Shown here: positions 31,658 through 38,910 of the stretch, one piece after another
How the letters are laid out: the number at the start of each line of letters is the position of its first letter
Position numbering within the stretch: position 1 is the first letter of the stretch
NCBI GenBank assembly: GCA_965213885.1
Contig: OZ243919.1
Span: 3,162,001-3,226,000, forward strand
Reading direction: 5' to 3'
Length of the DNA stretch: 64,000 bases
Origin: VYFG01 sp965213885
GTDB lineage: Bacteria > Pseudomonadota > Gammaproteobacteria > Arenicellales > Poriferihabitantaceae
Notes under the pieces: model-generated
Database searches by the model: none
What the model saw: the letters and a program-made list of their open reading frames with translations, nothing else
What the model was told of the DNA's origin: nothing
Translations under genes and position numbers: made by a program

Positions 31658-32761
31658 ATGAAAGAGCAATCGAAATTTCCAGATGAAACCACGCCGGAAA
31701 CCACGGGAGCGGACATGGAACATGCCGACGGCAGCCGGCTTTCCCCATCTTCTCCATCTTCCCAATCATCTCCTCCATCCGGTACATCACCCCCACTCCT
31801 GCGCATCCCCGAACACGCCCTCGACCCGGTCGCCCAATGGCTCGACTCCTCCCACGGCGCCATCAGCCACAATACCGAACGCGCCCTTCGGTCCGACCTC
31901 GCCATCTGGCTCGCATGGTGCCGCAAGGAAAAGAGAAAACCATGGCCCGCACGGGCCGCCTCCCTCGTCCGCTTCATCGACACCAAGGCACACTCCAGGG
32001 CACCCGCCACCGTCCGGCGCTACCTCTCCAGCCTCTGCGCCCTCCACCGGGCCGCAGGATGGAAGAATCCCCTCGACCATGTCACCGTCCGGATGGCACT
32101 GCGGCGCATGTACCGACACCGGGGCAGAAGACAGACACAGGCCCTCGGCCTGACCTGGCAGGTCCGGGAGAAACTCATCAAATTCCCCGGAGAGCGCCTG
32201 ATCGACCGCCGCAACCGGGCCCTCCTCGCCGTGGCCTACGACGCCATGCTCCGGCGCTCGGAACTCGTCCGCCTGCAGGTCTCGGACCTGATGTTCGAAC
32301 CGGGCGGAACCGCCACCCTGTTCCTGGGCAGTGCCAAGACCGATCCCGAGGGGGCCGGCACCATCCTGTTCCTCGCCCGGGATACGGCGGACATGGTACA
32401 GACATGGCTCGCGGGCAGCGGGATCACCCGGGGTCTCCTGTTCCGGGCGGTGCGGAAGAACGGCGTCCCCGGGGACGGACTGGACCCGAGCCAGGTCTCC
32501 CGGATCTACAAGTCCATGGCCATGCGGGCGGGGTTCGTGGACTTCGCCGGGGGCCTGTCGGGCCACAGTGCCCGGGTGGGTGCGGCCCAGGACATGATTG
32601 CCTCGGGGATCGGCCTGCCCGCGATCCTGCAGGCGGGACGGTGGAAGAGTGCCGCGATGGTGAGCCGCTACGGGGAGCGTCTGCTGGCCTCAAGGGGGGC
32701 GGCGGCGCAACTGGCCCGGATGCAGGGAAGGGATGGGAAGGGGAAACCCGGGATGCAGTGA
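31658..32761 (+). CDS. Tyrosine site-specific recombinase
   Basis: From ATG 31658 (AGGGGAG upstream) the product is 367 residues. After a serine/proline-rich N-terminal 45 residues comes a core-binding domain (DPVAQWLDSSHGAISHNTERALRSDLAIW and following). The catalytic domain carries the first arginine in MLRRSELVRL, a lysine in LGSAKTDPEG, HSARVG with the second histidine-arginine pair, and GRWKSAAMVSRY with tryptophan and the nucleophilic tyrosine. All catalytic residues are present. A lox-like site lies just upstream and another 300 bases downstream, inverted, so the enzyme could invert its own segment. Confidence 0.9.
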   Translation: MKEQSKFPDETTPETTGADMEHADGSRLSPSSPSSQSSPPSGTSPPLLRIPEHALDPVAQWLDSSHGAISHNTERALRSDLAIWLAWCRKEKRKPWPARAASLVRFIDTKAHSRAPATVRRYLSSLCALHRAAGWKNPLDHVTVRMALRRMYRHRGRRQTQALGLTWQVREKLIKFPGERLIDRRNRALLAVAYDAMLRRSELVRLQVSDLMFEPGGTATLFLGSAKTDPEGAGTILFLARDTADMVQTWLAGSGITRGLLFRAVRKNGVPGDGLDPSQVSRIYKSMAMRAGFVDFAGGLSGHSARVGAAQDMIASGIGLPAILQAGRWKSAAMVSRYGERLLASRGAAAQLARMQGRDGKGKPGMQ

Positions 32762-32870
32762 AATCCTGATTCCCGTACATACGGCAAGGACAGGGAAGAC
32801 AGGAGGGATCAGGAAGGGCGGGTGGGTAGGGGGAATCCTCAAGGGAAGTCCGGTGTTGTTATCGCGCACG

Positions 32871-32895
32871 AAACACCCCCGGATTCGGGGTGTTT
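32871..32895 (+). terminator. Hairpin after the recombinase gene
   Basis: AAACACCCC (32871-32879) and GGGGTGTTT (32887-32895) form a nine-pair stem with a seven-base loop, followed by a single further T. It partly overlaps the half-site at 32860-32872. It would end recombinase transcription before the promoter of the lipoprotein gene. Confidence 0.6.
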
Positions 32896-33032
32896 TCGGC
32901 AAAACCCGGCCCTGTGCCGAAGGTATTCCGCCCATGGAACGTTGGAAATGGGAAATAATATTCCGGTTTGTGGTAGAATGATCCCGGGATGCGTCAATGA
33001 AATCACGAATCTTCGAATTGCGCTCCAAGGCC

Positions 33033-33061
33033 TTGACTGTGCAGGCGTGGGAATATATTCT
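33033..33061 (+). promoter_or_regulatory. Candidate promoter abutting lox-like site 2
   Basis: TTGACT (33033-33038) and TATTCT (33056-33061) are 17 bases apart; an alternative -10, TATATT, lies at 33054-33059. The pair reads toward the lipoprotein gene, and its -10 ends on the first base of site 2. It would therefore sit inside the segment that could be inverted. Confidence 0.5.
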
Positions 33062-33094
33062 TTGCGCCTGATAAATACATTTATCGCGTGCAAC
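33061..33094. repeat. Lox-like inverted repeat, site 2 (13-8-13, degenerate)
   Basis: Left arm TTTGCGCCTGATA (33061-33073), spacer AATACATT (33074-33081) and right arm TATCGCGTGCAAC (33082-33094) match site 1 with three changes per arm. Reverse-complemented, its spacer is AATGTATT, matching site 1 in seven of eight bases, against five of eight in direct orientation. The two sites are therefore better read as inverted. It lies 51 bases before the lipoprotein ATG. Confidence 0.65.
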
Positions 33095-33145
33095 AGGGGC
33101 CAGGTCCCGACTCAACCCTTCAACAACTTTGTGAGAAACATCGAA

Positions 33146-35122
33146 ATGAAATCAATAGATAAATTCGTGCTGGTCCTCGTGGCTTCGCTGGCACTGCTCC
33201 TCGCCGGTTGCGGAGGGGGGAGTTCCTCGACTGAGCCAGCCCCGGAACCGGAACCTACGGCCTATGAAATGGCTCGAGATGACATCATGAAGGCAACCAC
33301 TGCGGCAGATGCCCAGGCGGCCTATGATGCAGTGAAAGACCAGGTCACTGCGGCAGAAGGTGAAAAGCTGGAACAGGCAGTTGCTGATCGGACGGAAGCC
33401 CTTCAGGACATGGCGAATGAAACGGCCCAGAAGAATGCCCTGATGATGGCAGCCGGAGAAATCGACACTTCCGATCTGTCCACTGCGGCAAATATCCAGG
33501 CTGCCAAAGCGGCCATTGCCGGATTGAAAGAGGCGTTGGATGAGGCGGATGATGTAAGCGATGCAGATAAGGGAATGTACCAGTCTCAGCTTGATGCCGC
33601 CCAATTGGCTGTAGACATGACGGAGCAACAGATGGCTCTTGATGCTGCACATACCGCTCTTGGTGATGCGGTTTCTGCTCTTGCCGGTGACGCCACGCAA
33701 GCGGAAATTGACATGGCCAAAGGTGCTGTTTCCGTTCTTCAAGGTGCGATTGACGGGGCAATGGATGTGAGCGATACCTCCATGTATGAGAATGCGGTTG
33801 CGGACGCTGCAGCCCCCATAGCGGAAGCCGAAAAAGTCGTGAAGGCCGAAGCTGATGCGGCGGAAAAAGTTGCAGAAGAGAAAGCCGCGATGGAAGCCGC
33901 AGAAAGAGCCAAAGAAATGGCTGCTCTTGGCAAGGCGTTGCGTGCGGCGTTGGGTGATGCCCCACTGGCAAACCTCTCCTCTGGTACCCCACCTAAATTT
34001 ATGGACGGTAAACTCCAGATTATTGAATCCCGCGATGGTGCAGACCAAACCATGGTGTCCCTTGAGGCTGGTGATTCTGCCGGATCGCTAAGCGGTTGGA
34101 TGGGCATGGACTATGCCAAAGTCGAAGGTAAGGGTGAAATGAAGGTTACTAACATGGCAAGGGTGTACACCAATCGGGGTGAGCCGGAGATGATTCCGTT
34201 TGGCGACAGCGAGAAAGGCGGGAGATACGAACTCGGAACAACTGGCGACACCAAGGGTTACGTAGAGTTGGGCACAGTGGATGCCCCAGTCTCGCGCGCT
34301 ATGGCTGATGAATTCTCACACTCAGGCACCCAGACTCACCCGAAGCCCGCTGAGAGTGATGCAGTTTATTTCTCAGGCACCTACGATGGTGCGTCAGGGC
34401 GGTTCCGTTGCGCACCAAGTGATGGTGGTACTTGCACATCAGGAAATGACGGCAAGGATGGTCCGGAAAGCTTGACTGGTGGGATGTGGTACTTCAAGCC
34501 CGATGCGGGCGCGATGGTGTCCGAGCCTGATGCCAACTACCTGTATTACGGCTGGTGGGTGAGAAAGGATCATGAAGATATGCCTACGGCAGCCAGCGCG
34601 TTTGCTGAGATGGCTGGAGTGGTCACGCCCGTGGACCTTCAAAGCGCAACGCTGACCGGCTCAGCGACCTATTCCGGCTCGGCCGCCGGTAAGTACGCCA
34701 TGAGCAATGTGCTTGACGGTACGGGCGACGGCGGCCACTTCACGGCGAATGCCGAGTTGGAAGCCAAATTCGGAGACATCCAACCGAGTAACGATAACGG
34801 TGTGACCGGCACCATCGACGGTTTCCGGCTGAACGACGGGTCCGAGGATCCGGGCTGGAGCGTGACGCTGAACCGCTCTTCTGGTTGGGGCACAGACGGT
34901 GCAATCACAGGTCCAACATCTGATGCTACGGTTTGGTCGATCAATGGCAACAAGGCACCGGCGTCTGGTACCTGGAGTGGCCAGATGTACGACGAAATGC
35001 CCGCAAGTGCTGACAACGACGACGGCAGCAACCTCCCGACTACCGCGACCGGAACATTCAATTCCGCGTTCAGCACCGTTGGTCGCATGGTGGGTGCCTT
35101 CGCAGTTGAAAAGGATGACTGA
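33146..35122 (+). CDS. Surface lipoprotein with an alanine-rich coiled-coil stalk and a TbpB-like barrel
   Basis: From ATG 33146 the product is 658 residues. It has a signal peptide ending LLLAGCGGGSSS (lipidated cysteine near residue 20), then about 240 residues of alanine- and glutamate-rich heptad sequence containing repeated D.A..A...I...K units that predict long coiled coils. A beta-rich C-terminal half follows, with GSATYSGSAAGKYAM, GHFTANAELEAKFG and an ending TGTFNSAFSTVGRMVGAFAVEK. The last part resembles Slam-dependent TbpB-type barrels (G.F.... vGaFa.ek). It is probably a stalked surface protein. Its GC is lower than the core. A strong terminator follows. Confidence 0.75.
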   Translation: MKSIDKFVLVLVASLALLLAGCGGGSSSTEPAPEPEPTAYEMARDDIMKATTAADAQAAYDAVKDQVTAAEGEKLEQAVADRTEALQDMANETAQKNALMMAAGEIDTSDLSTAANIQAAKAAIAGLKEALDEADDVSDADKGMYQSQLDAAQLAVDMTEQQMALDAAHTALGDAVSALAGDATQAEIDMAKGAVSVLQGAIDGAMDVSDTSMYENAVADAAAPIAEAEKVVKAEADAAEKVAEEKAAMEAAERAKEMAALGKALRAALGDAPLANLSSGTPPKFMDGKLQIIESRDGADQTMVSLEAGDSAGSLSGWMGMDYAKVEGKGEMKVTNMARVYTNRGEPEMIPFGDSEKGGRYELGTTGDTKGYVELGTVDAPVSRAMADEFSHSGTQTHPKPAESDAVYFSGTYDGASGRFRCAPSDGGTCTSGNDGKDGPESLTGGMWYFKPDAGAMVSEPDANYLYYGWWVRKDHEDMPTAASAFAEMAGVVTPVDLQSATLTGSATYSGSAAGKYAMSNVLDGTGDGGHFTANAELEAKFGDIQPSNDNGVTGTIDGFRLNDGSEDPGWSVTLNRSSGWGTDGAITGPTSDATVWSINGNKAPASGTWSGQMYDEMPASADNDDGSNLPTTATGTFNSAFSTVGRMVGAFAVEKDD

Positions 35123-35180
35123 TCTTTAACGAGGGTGGCGGCCCTTTTGATGACTCTTTCGGGCTGCCATCAATTCACAC

Positions 35181-35214
35181 CCGGACGGGTCTTCGGATTC
35201 GTCCGGTTTTTTTT
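35181..35214 (+). terminator. Intrinsic terminator after the stalked lipoprotein gene
   Basis: CCGGACG (35181-35187) pairs with CGTCCGG (35200-35206), followed immediately by eight T residues. This is a textbook rho-independent terminator 58 bases after the stop codon. Confidence 0.9.
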
Positions 35215-35260
35215 GCTTCACTTCCGAACCCGATAGAACCTGGCGGATTCCGCCACGGCA

Positions 35261-35810
35261 TACTGCTTCCTGACTTGGCGCCTGTATCCCGGCACCGAGG
35301 CGAACCACCGCCGTCTGTGCCGGATCGCCGGGGTCTGCCGCTACGTCTGGTATGAGGCACTCGCCTGGAACATACCATACCCATATTTCCGAACCCTATT
35401 CAGAGCTCGCAATCCGGACCAAGCTGAATCGGCACGGGCCGAATCCGCATGAAGGGCACAAGGTTGGTCAAGGTGGTGGTCAAGCGCGATCCGACCGCTG
35501 GTATTGTGTGATCGACCACGAAATCCCGGATGTCCGCCCGAACAGTGGACTGGCGGTGGGGGTGGTCATGGATGATGAACAGATCACGGTGAGTACGGGA
35601 GATCTCATCAGACCGCCGGATACCGGGCGTCTGGAAGCCAGGGAGCGGAGGTAGCCCGGGCTGCCAGTGGCGGTTGGAGCCGGATCACTATGGTACAGGA
35701 CAGATTCCACCATGCCCGCCGTCAACACCGGCTTGACGTTGCGCGCTACCGGAAGATGAGCCGGAAGGAGGTCGTCGCCCGTCAGGCGGCCCACGCCAGT
35801 ACCGACTTCG
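35261..35810 (+). pseudogene. Decayed TnpB (IS200/IS605 accessory nuclease) gene
   Basis: Several frames give pieces of a TnpB-like protein in the right order. TWRLYPGTEANHRRLCRIAG and VCRYVWYEALAW (35274-35370) match the N-terminal region. RPNSGLAVGVVMDDEQITVS and TGDLIRPPDTGRLEARERR (about 35534-35652) match the first RuvC segment. FHHARRQHRLDVARYRKMSRK (about 35708-35770) matches the following helical region. Stops and frameshifts separate them, and the zinc-finger end is missing. The remnant ends against a truncated ghrA gene, so this element probably destroyed that gene. Confidence 0.6.
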
Positions 35811-35861
35811 GAACACCAGCTCCAGTGACGGCAGGGCGGTCAGTTCGCCGGATCCGGACTT

Positions 35862-36002
35862 TCACACGAGGGCGTAGCGGATGGCATCCGCATGGAGGGT
35901 GCGATGCTCCCAGGGCGCCGCCCGAAAGCCCGACTCGGCCAGGGCGCTCTCCCAGGCCGGGAACCGGTCGAAGTCGGATTTGATGACGATGCAGTCGTTC
36001 AT
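35862..36002 (-). pseudogene. N-terminal fragment of a glyoxylate/hydroxypyruvate reductase A-like gene
   Basis: The 46-residue frame MNDCIVIKSDFDRFPAWESA, LAESGFRAAPWEHRTLHADA, IRYALV resembles the start of GhrA-type D-2-hydroxyacid dehydrogenases, where YALVWkPPpGLL and the NAD-binding domain should follow. It ends at a stop exactly where the TnpB debris begins. It is out-of-length by about 260 residues and cannot be active. The assignment relies on the short IxYALV segment and is moderate. Confidence 0.45.
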
Positions 36003-36121
36003 GGCACGGCGTGCGGAATTCCGGCCGATCCGGCGGGAGGCGATCTCCTGATCCGGGTACAGGCATGCAACCCATATGCTGGATTTGGTACTATTCCCCT
36101 CCCCCCGGGACCGACCCGCCA

Positions 36122-36613
36122 GTGAATCAGGACCCTGCCGCCACGGAATTCAACATCTGCCCCAACGCCGGCATCCGGCGTCCGGGTTGGCCATGGCTGA
36201 TGGGCGGCCTGGTGGTGTTGGGCCTCGGCATCGCCATCCGCCTGGCCCTGCTGGGTTTCTGGCTGGTCCTGCCCTTCACCATCATCGAGCTTGGCATGGT
36301 GTATTACCTCGTGGATCTGGTCCGGCGCCGCGGCAGCTACATCGAGAAGATCCGTATTGACGGGGAGAAGGTCTCCGTTTGCCGTCTCGAGCCGGGGAAG
36401 GACCGTGACAGCCGGTTTCCGCTCTACTGGGTGCGGGTGGACCTCAGGGCGCCCACCCACCGGTGGTATCCCCACCGGCTGCTGCTCGGCGCGTCCGGGC
36501 GCTGGGTGGAGGTGGGCGCCTGCCTGACGGACCCGGAAAGGCACAGCCTGGCGGATGCCGTGCGAAGCGAGATCAGGCGCTTCCGGATGCCGGGGAATCT
36601 GCAGGATGCTTGA
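36122..36613 (+). CDS. DUF2244 membrane protein
   Basis: From GTG 36122 the product is 163 residues. It has an N-terminal NICPNAGIRRPGWPWLMGG, two membrane helices (residues about 24-60), then a soluble domain with EKIRIDGEKVSVCRLEPGKDRDSRFPLYWVRVDL and GRWVEVGACLTDPERHSLADAVR. This is DUF2244, regularly found next to cytochrome c oxidase genes in proteobacteria and of unknown exact role. It overlaps ctaB by eight bases. A longer frame starts at 36011, but the family N-terminus fits GTG 36122. Confidence 0.8.
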   Translation: MNQDPAATEFNICPNAGIRRPGWPWLMGGLVVLGLGIAIRLALLGFWLVLPFTIIELGMVYYLVDLVRRRGSYIEKIRIDGEKVSVCRLEPGKDRDSRFPLYWVRVDLRAPTHRWYPHRLLLGASGRWVEVGACLTDPERHSLADAVRSEIRRFRMPGNLQDA

Positions 36614-37514
36614 GGCCACGCTGGGCCAGACTCCCTGGCGCGAATATCTTGAACTGTGCAAACCCAAGGTGGTGGCGCTGATCCTGTTCACCGCCGCGGT
36701 GGGCATGTTCCTGTCCACGGACGGCTGGGTGCCGTTCGACGCCTGGTTCTGGGGCCTGATCGGCATCGGCCTGGCCGCCTCCGCCGGTGCGGCGCTCAAC
36801 CACTGGGTGGACCAGGAGATCGACCGGCAGATGGCTCGGACCCGGTCCCGTCCGCTGGCGCGCGGCAGCATCACGGGCCGCGGGGCTGTGGTGTTCTCGC
36901 TGTCCCTCGCTACGCTGTCCATGGTGCTTCTGGTGGCGTTCGTCAACATCCTGACTGCCGCCCTGACCATGGCGTCCATGATCGGCTATGCCGTGATCTA
37001 CACCATGTTCCTGAAGCGCACCACGCCCCAGAACATCGTTCTCGGAGGGGCTGCCGGCGCGGCGCCGCCGGTGCTGGGATGGACCGCGGTCACCGGTGAG
37101 CTGCATTCGGAGGCGCTCCTTCTGTTCCTGATCATCTTCGTCTGGACGCCGCCGCATTTCTGGGCCCTCGCCATCCGCCGCCGGGACGACTACGCCCGCG
37201 CGGACGTGCCGATGCTGCCGGTCACCCACGGTGTCGCGCTGACCAAGCTGCACATCCTGCTCTACACCATCCTGCTGGTGATCGTGACCATCATGCCGTT
37301 CCTGGTGCGCATGAGCGGCACACTGTACCTCGCCGGCGCCTTGGCCCTGGGAATCGGCTTCGTCTACTTCGCTCTCAGGCTGTACCGCAGCGACGGGGAC
37401 CGCTTTGCCATGAAGACCTTCAGCTATTCCATCTTCTACCTGAGCGCGCTTTTCGTCTTCCTGCTACTGGACCACTATGCCAGGATCGCCATCCGGGCCT
37501 GGTTTCTCAACTGA
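36606..37514 (+). CDS. ctaB: Protoheme IX farnesyltransferase (heme O synthase)
   Basis: The 302-residue protein with about eight membrane helices is a UbiA-family prenyltransferase. LELCKPKVVALILFTAAVGM starts it, NHWVDQEIDRQMARTRSRPLARG near residue 60 is the first DxxD motif region, and WTPPHFWALAIRRRDDYARADVPMLPV near 180 is the second. It attaches farnesyl to heme B to make heme O for the oxidase. ATG 36606 overlaps DUF2244. Its position upstream of coxB differs from the common place downstream of coxC. Confidence 0.94.
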   Translation: MLEATLGQTPWREYLELCKPKVVALILFTAAVGMFLSTDGWVPFDAWFWGLIGIGLAASAGAALNHWVDQEIDRQMARTRSRPLARGSITGRGAVVFSLSLATLSMVLLVAFVNILTAALTMASMIGYAVIYTMFLKRTTPQNIVLGGAAGAAPPVLGWTAVTGELHSEALLLFLIIFVWTPPHFWALAIRRRDDYARADVPMLPVTHGVALTKLHILLYTILLVIVTIMPFLVRMSGTLYLAGALALGIGFVYFALRLYRSDGDRFAMKTFSYSIFYLSALFVFLLLDHYARIAIRAWFLN

Positions 37515-37526
37515 TCCCCGGGGCCC

Positions 37527-37775
37527 TTGTCGACGCACAACCAACCGCCGGAACCCGTCGGCGAAGCGGACCGCAGGATCAACTTCCTGTCGGTGATGCT
37601 CAGTGTCATCGCCGCGTTTTTCGGGGTCCAGTCGGACGCCAACCGCAGGCGGGATTTCTCCAGCGGCAGGTTCTGGCATTTTTTCGCGGCGGGCCTGGTT
37701 TTCGTCGCTGTATTCCTGCTGTCGGTCTGGGGGCTGGTGCAGTACCTGATCGCCACCACGCCCACGGGCCAGTAG
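37527..37775 (+). CDS. DUF2970 small membrane protein
   Basis: The 82-residue protein has a single clear hydrophobic C-terminal helix and the DUF2970 opening INFLSVMLSVIAAFFGVQSDANRRRDF near residues 18-45. DUF2970 genes cluster with cytochrome c oxidase genes in beta- and gammaproteobacteria, but no function is established. A TTG start at 37527, 12 bases after ctaB, is used because no ATG is in place. Confidence 0.75.
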   Translation: MSTHNQPPEPVGEADRRINFLSVMLSVIAAFFGVQSDANRRRDFSSGRFWHFFAAGLVFVAVFLLSVWGLVQYLIATTPTGQ

Positions 37776-37856
37776 CGGGGCCGGTTCCGCGTGCCGAAAT
37801 AAGGAGAATTAATCGCCTGGGCCGGAAGTCTGATGTAATGTTCACCCTGATACCGG

Positions 37857-37862
37857 TATAAT
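37857..37862 (+). promoter_or_regulatory. Consensus -10 box upstream of coxB
   Basis: A perfect TATAAT lies 182 bases before coxB in a 269-base non-coding spacer. A matching -35 is weak (TGTAAT at 37834-37839, 17 bases upstream). It would start a long leader for the coxB-coxA-ctaG-coxC transcript. Confidence 0.4.
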
Positions 37863-38044
37863 TCCGCCGCTTGTGCGTGTGGCCGGACACGGGGCCTGGC
37901 CGGGCACCGTCCAGGGAGGCGGACCGGCTGGCCGGTTGGACGGGTACCTTAGGACGCCCGGCGGATGCCTTTCCGGTGCGCCGCGGTGGATTCCCGGACG
38001 GGATTGGCCAGATCAGTTTTTCAAATTCGAGTTTTCCTATTCCA

Positions 38045-38869
38045 ATGACCAAGAGAAATCGCACTGCCGGCGCCCTGTTCGCCCTGGCTGCCGCGTTGGG
38101 GTCCGTGCCGGCGCTCGCCGCCTGGGACCTGAACATGCCGAAGGGTGTCACCGACATCAGCCACAAGGTCTGGGACATGCACATGCTGGCCTTCTGGATC
38201 ATGTGCGTGGTGGCCTTGGGGGTATTCGGCGCCATGGCCATCAGCATCGTCCGGCACCGCAAGTCAAGAGGCGTGACCCCGGCCACCTTCCACGAGAGCA
38301 CCGCGGTGGAAGTGGTCTGGACCATCATTCCGTTCATCATCCTGATCGTCCTCGCGCTGCCCGCCGCGCGGACCCTGATCGTCCAGGAGGACGACTCGGG
38401 CGCGGAGATGACGATCAAAATCACCGGCTACCAGTGGAAATGGCAGTATGAATACCCGGATTCCGGCGTCAGCTTCTTCAGCACCCTGTCCGACGCCAGC
38501 CGCGAGGCGCGGGTGCGGGGCTCCGGCATTGATGTCACCACCGTGGAGAACTACCTGCTCGACGTGGACAATCCACTGGTGATCCCGGTGGACACCAAGG
38601 TGCGCCTGCTGCTGACCTCCAACGATGTCATCCATTCTTGGTGGGTGCCGGACTTCGCCATCAAGAAGGACGCCATCCCGGGTTACATCAACACCATGTG
38701 GACCAAGGCCAACGTGACCGGCACCTTCCGCGGACAATGCACCGAGCTGTGCGGCCGCGACCACGGGTTCATGCCCGTGGTGGTGGAAGTGGTGGAAAAG
38801 GATGAATACGAGCAGTGGCTCGCCGCCCGGGTCGCCGAGCAGGACGGGCGGCGCCTCGCTGCCAACTGA
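38045..38869 (+). CDS. coxB: Cytochrome c oxidase subunit II
   Basis: The 274-residue protein starts with a signal sequence (ALFALAAALGSVPALAAWDLNMP). It has two membrane helices and a cupredoxin domain with GYQWKWQYEYPD near residue 128, HSWWVPDF near 198, and the CuA ligands in CTELCGRDHGFM near 235. It receives electrons from cytochrome c and passes them to heme a in subunit I. There is no C-terminal cytochrome c extension. It heads the coxB-coxA-small protein-ctaG-coxC cluster. Confidence 0.96.
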   Translation: MTKRNRTAGALFALAAALGSVPALAAWDLNMPKGVTDISHKVWDMHMLAFWIMCVVALGVFGAMAISIVRHRKSRGVTPATFHESTAVEVVWTIIPFIILIVLALPAARTLIVQEDDSGAEMTIKITGYQWKWQYEYPDSGVSFFSTLSDASREARVRGSGIDVTTVENYLLDVDNPLVIPVDTKVRLLLTSNDVIHSWWVPDFAIKKDAIPGYINTMWTKANVTGTFRGQCTELCGRDHGFMPVVVEVVEKDEYEQWLAARVAEQDGRRLAAN

Positions 38870-38910
38870 GCGCCCGCCGAGAAAGAACCGAGAGATTCGA
38901 GGATTTTCAG

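Larger units (their letters stand above)
32762..33145. other. Region between the recombinase and the downstream lipoprotein gene
   Basis: The 384 bases hold a site half-copy TATCGCGCACGAA (32860-32872), a terminator-like hairpin, a promoter-like pair and lox-like site 2. Frames crossing it in the lipoprotein reading frame lack a signal peptide start and are not considered coding. Confidence 0.6.

Noticed and set aside
32822..33145. Extended N-terminus for the stalked lipoprotein from 32822
   Set aside because: It would place 108 non-conserved residues before a clear lipoprotein signal peptide and would span the promoter and lox-like site; ATG 33146 is the better start.
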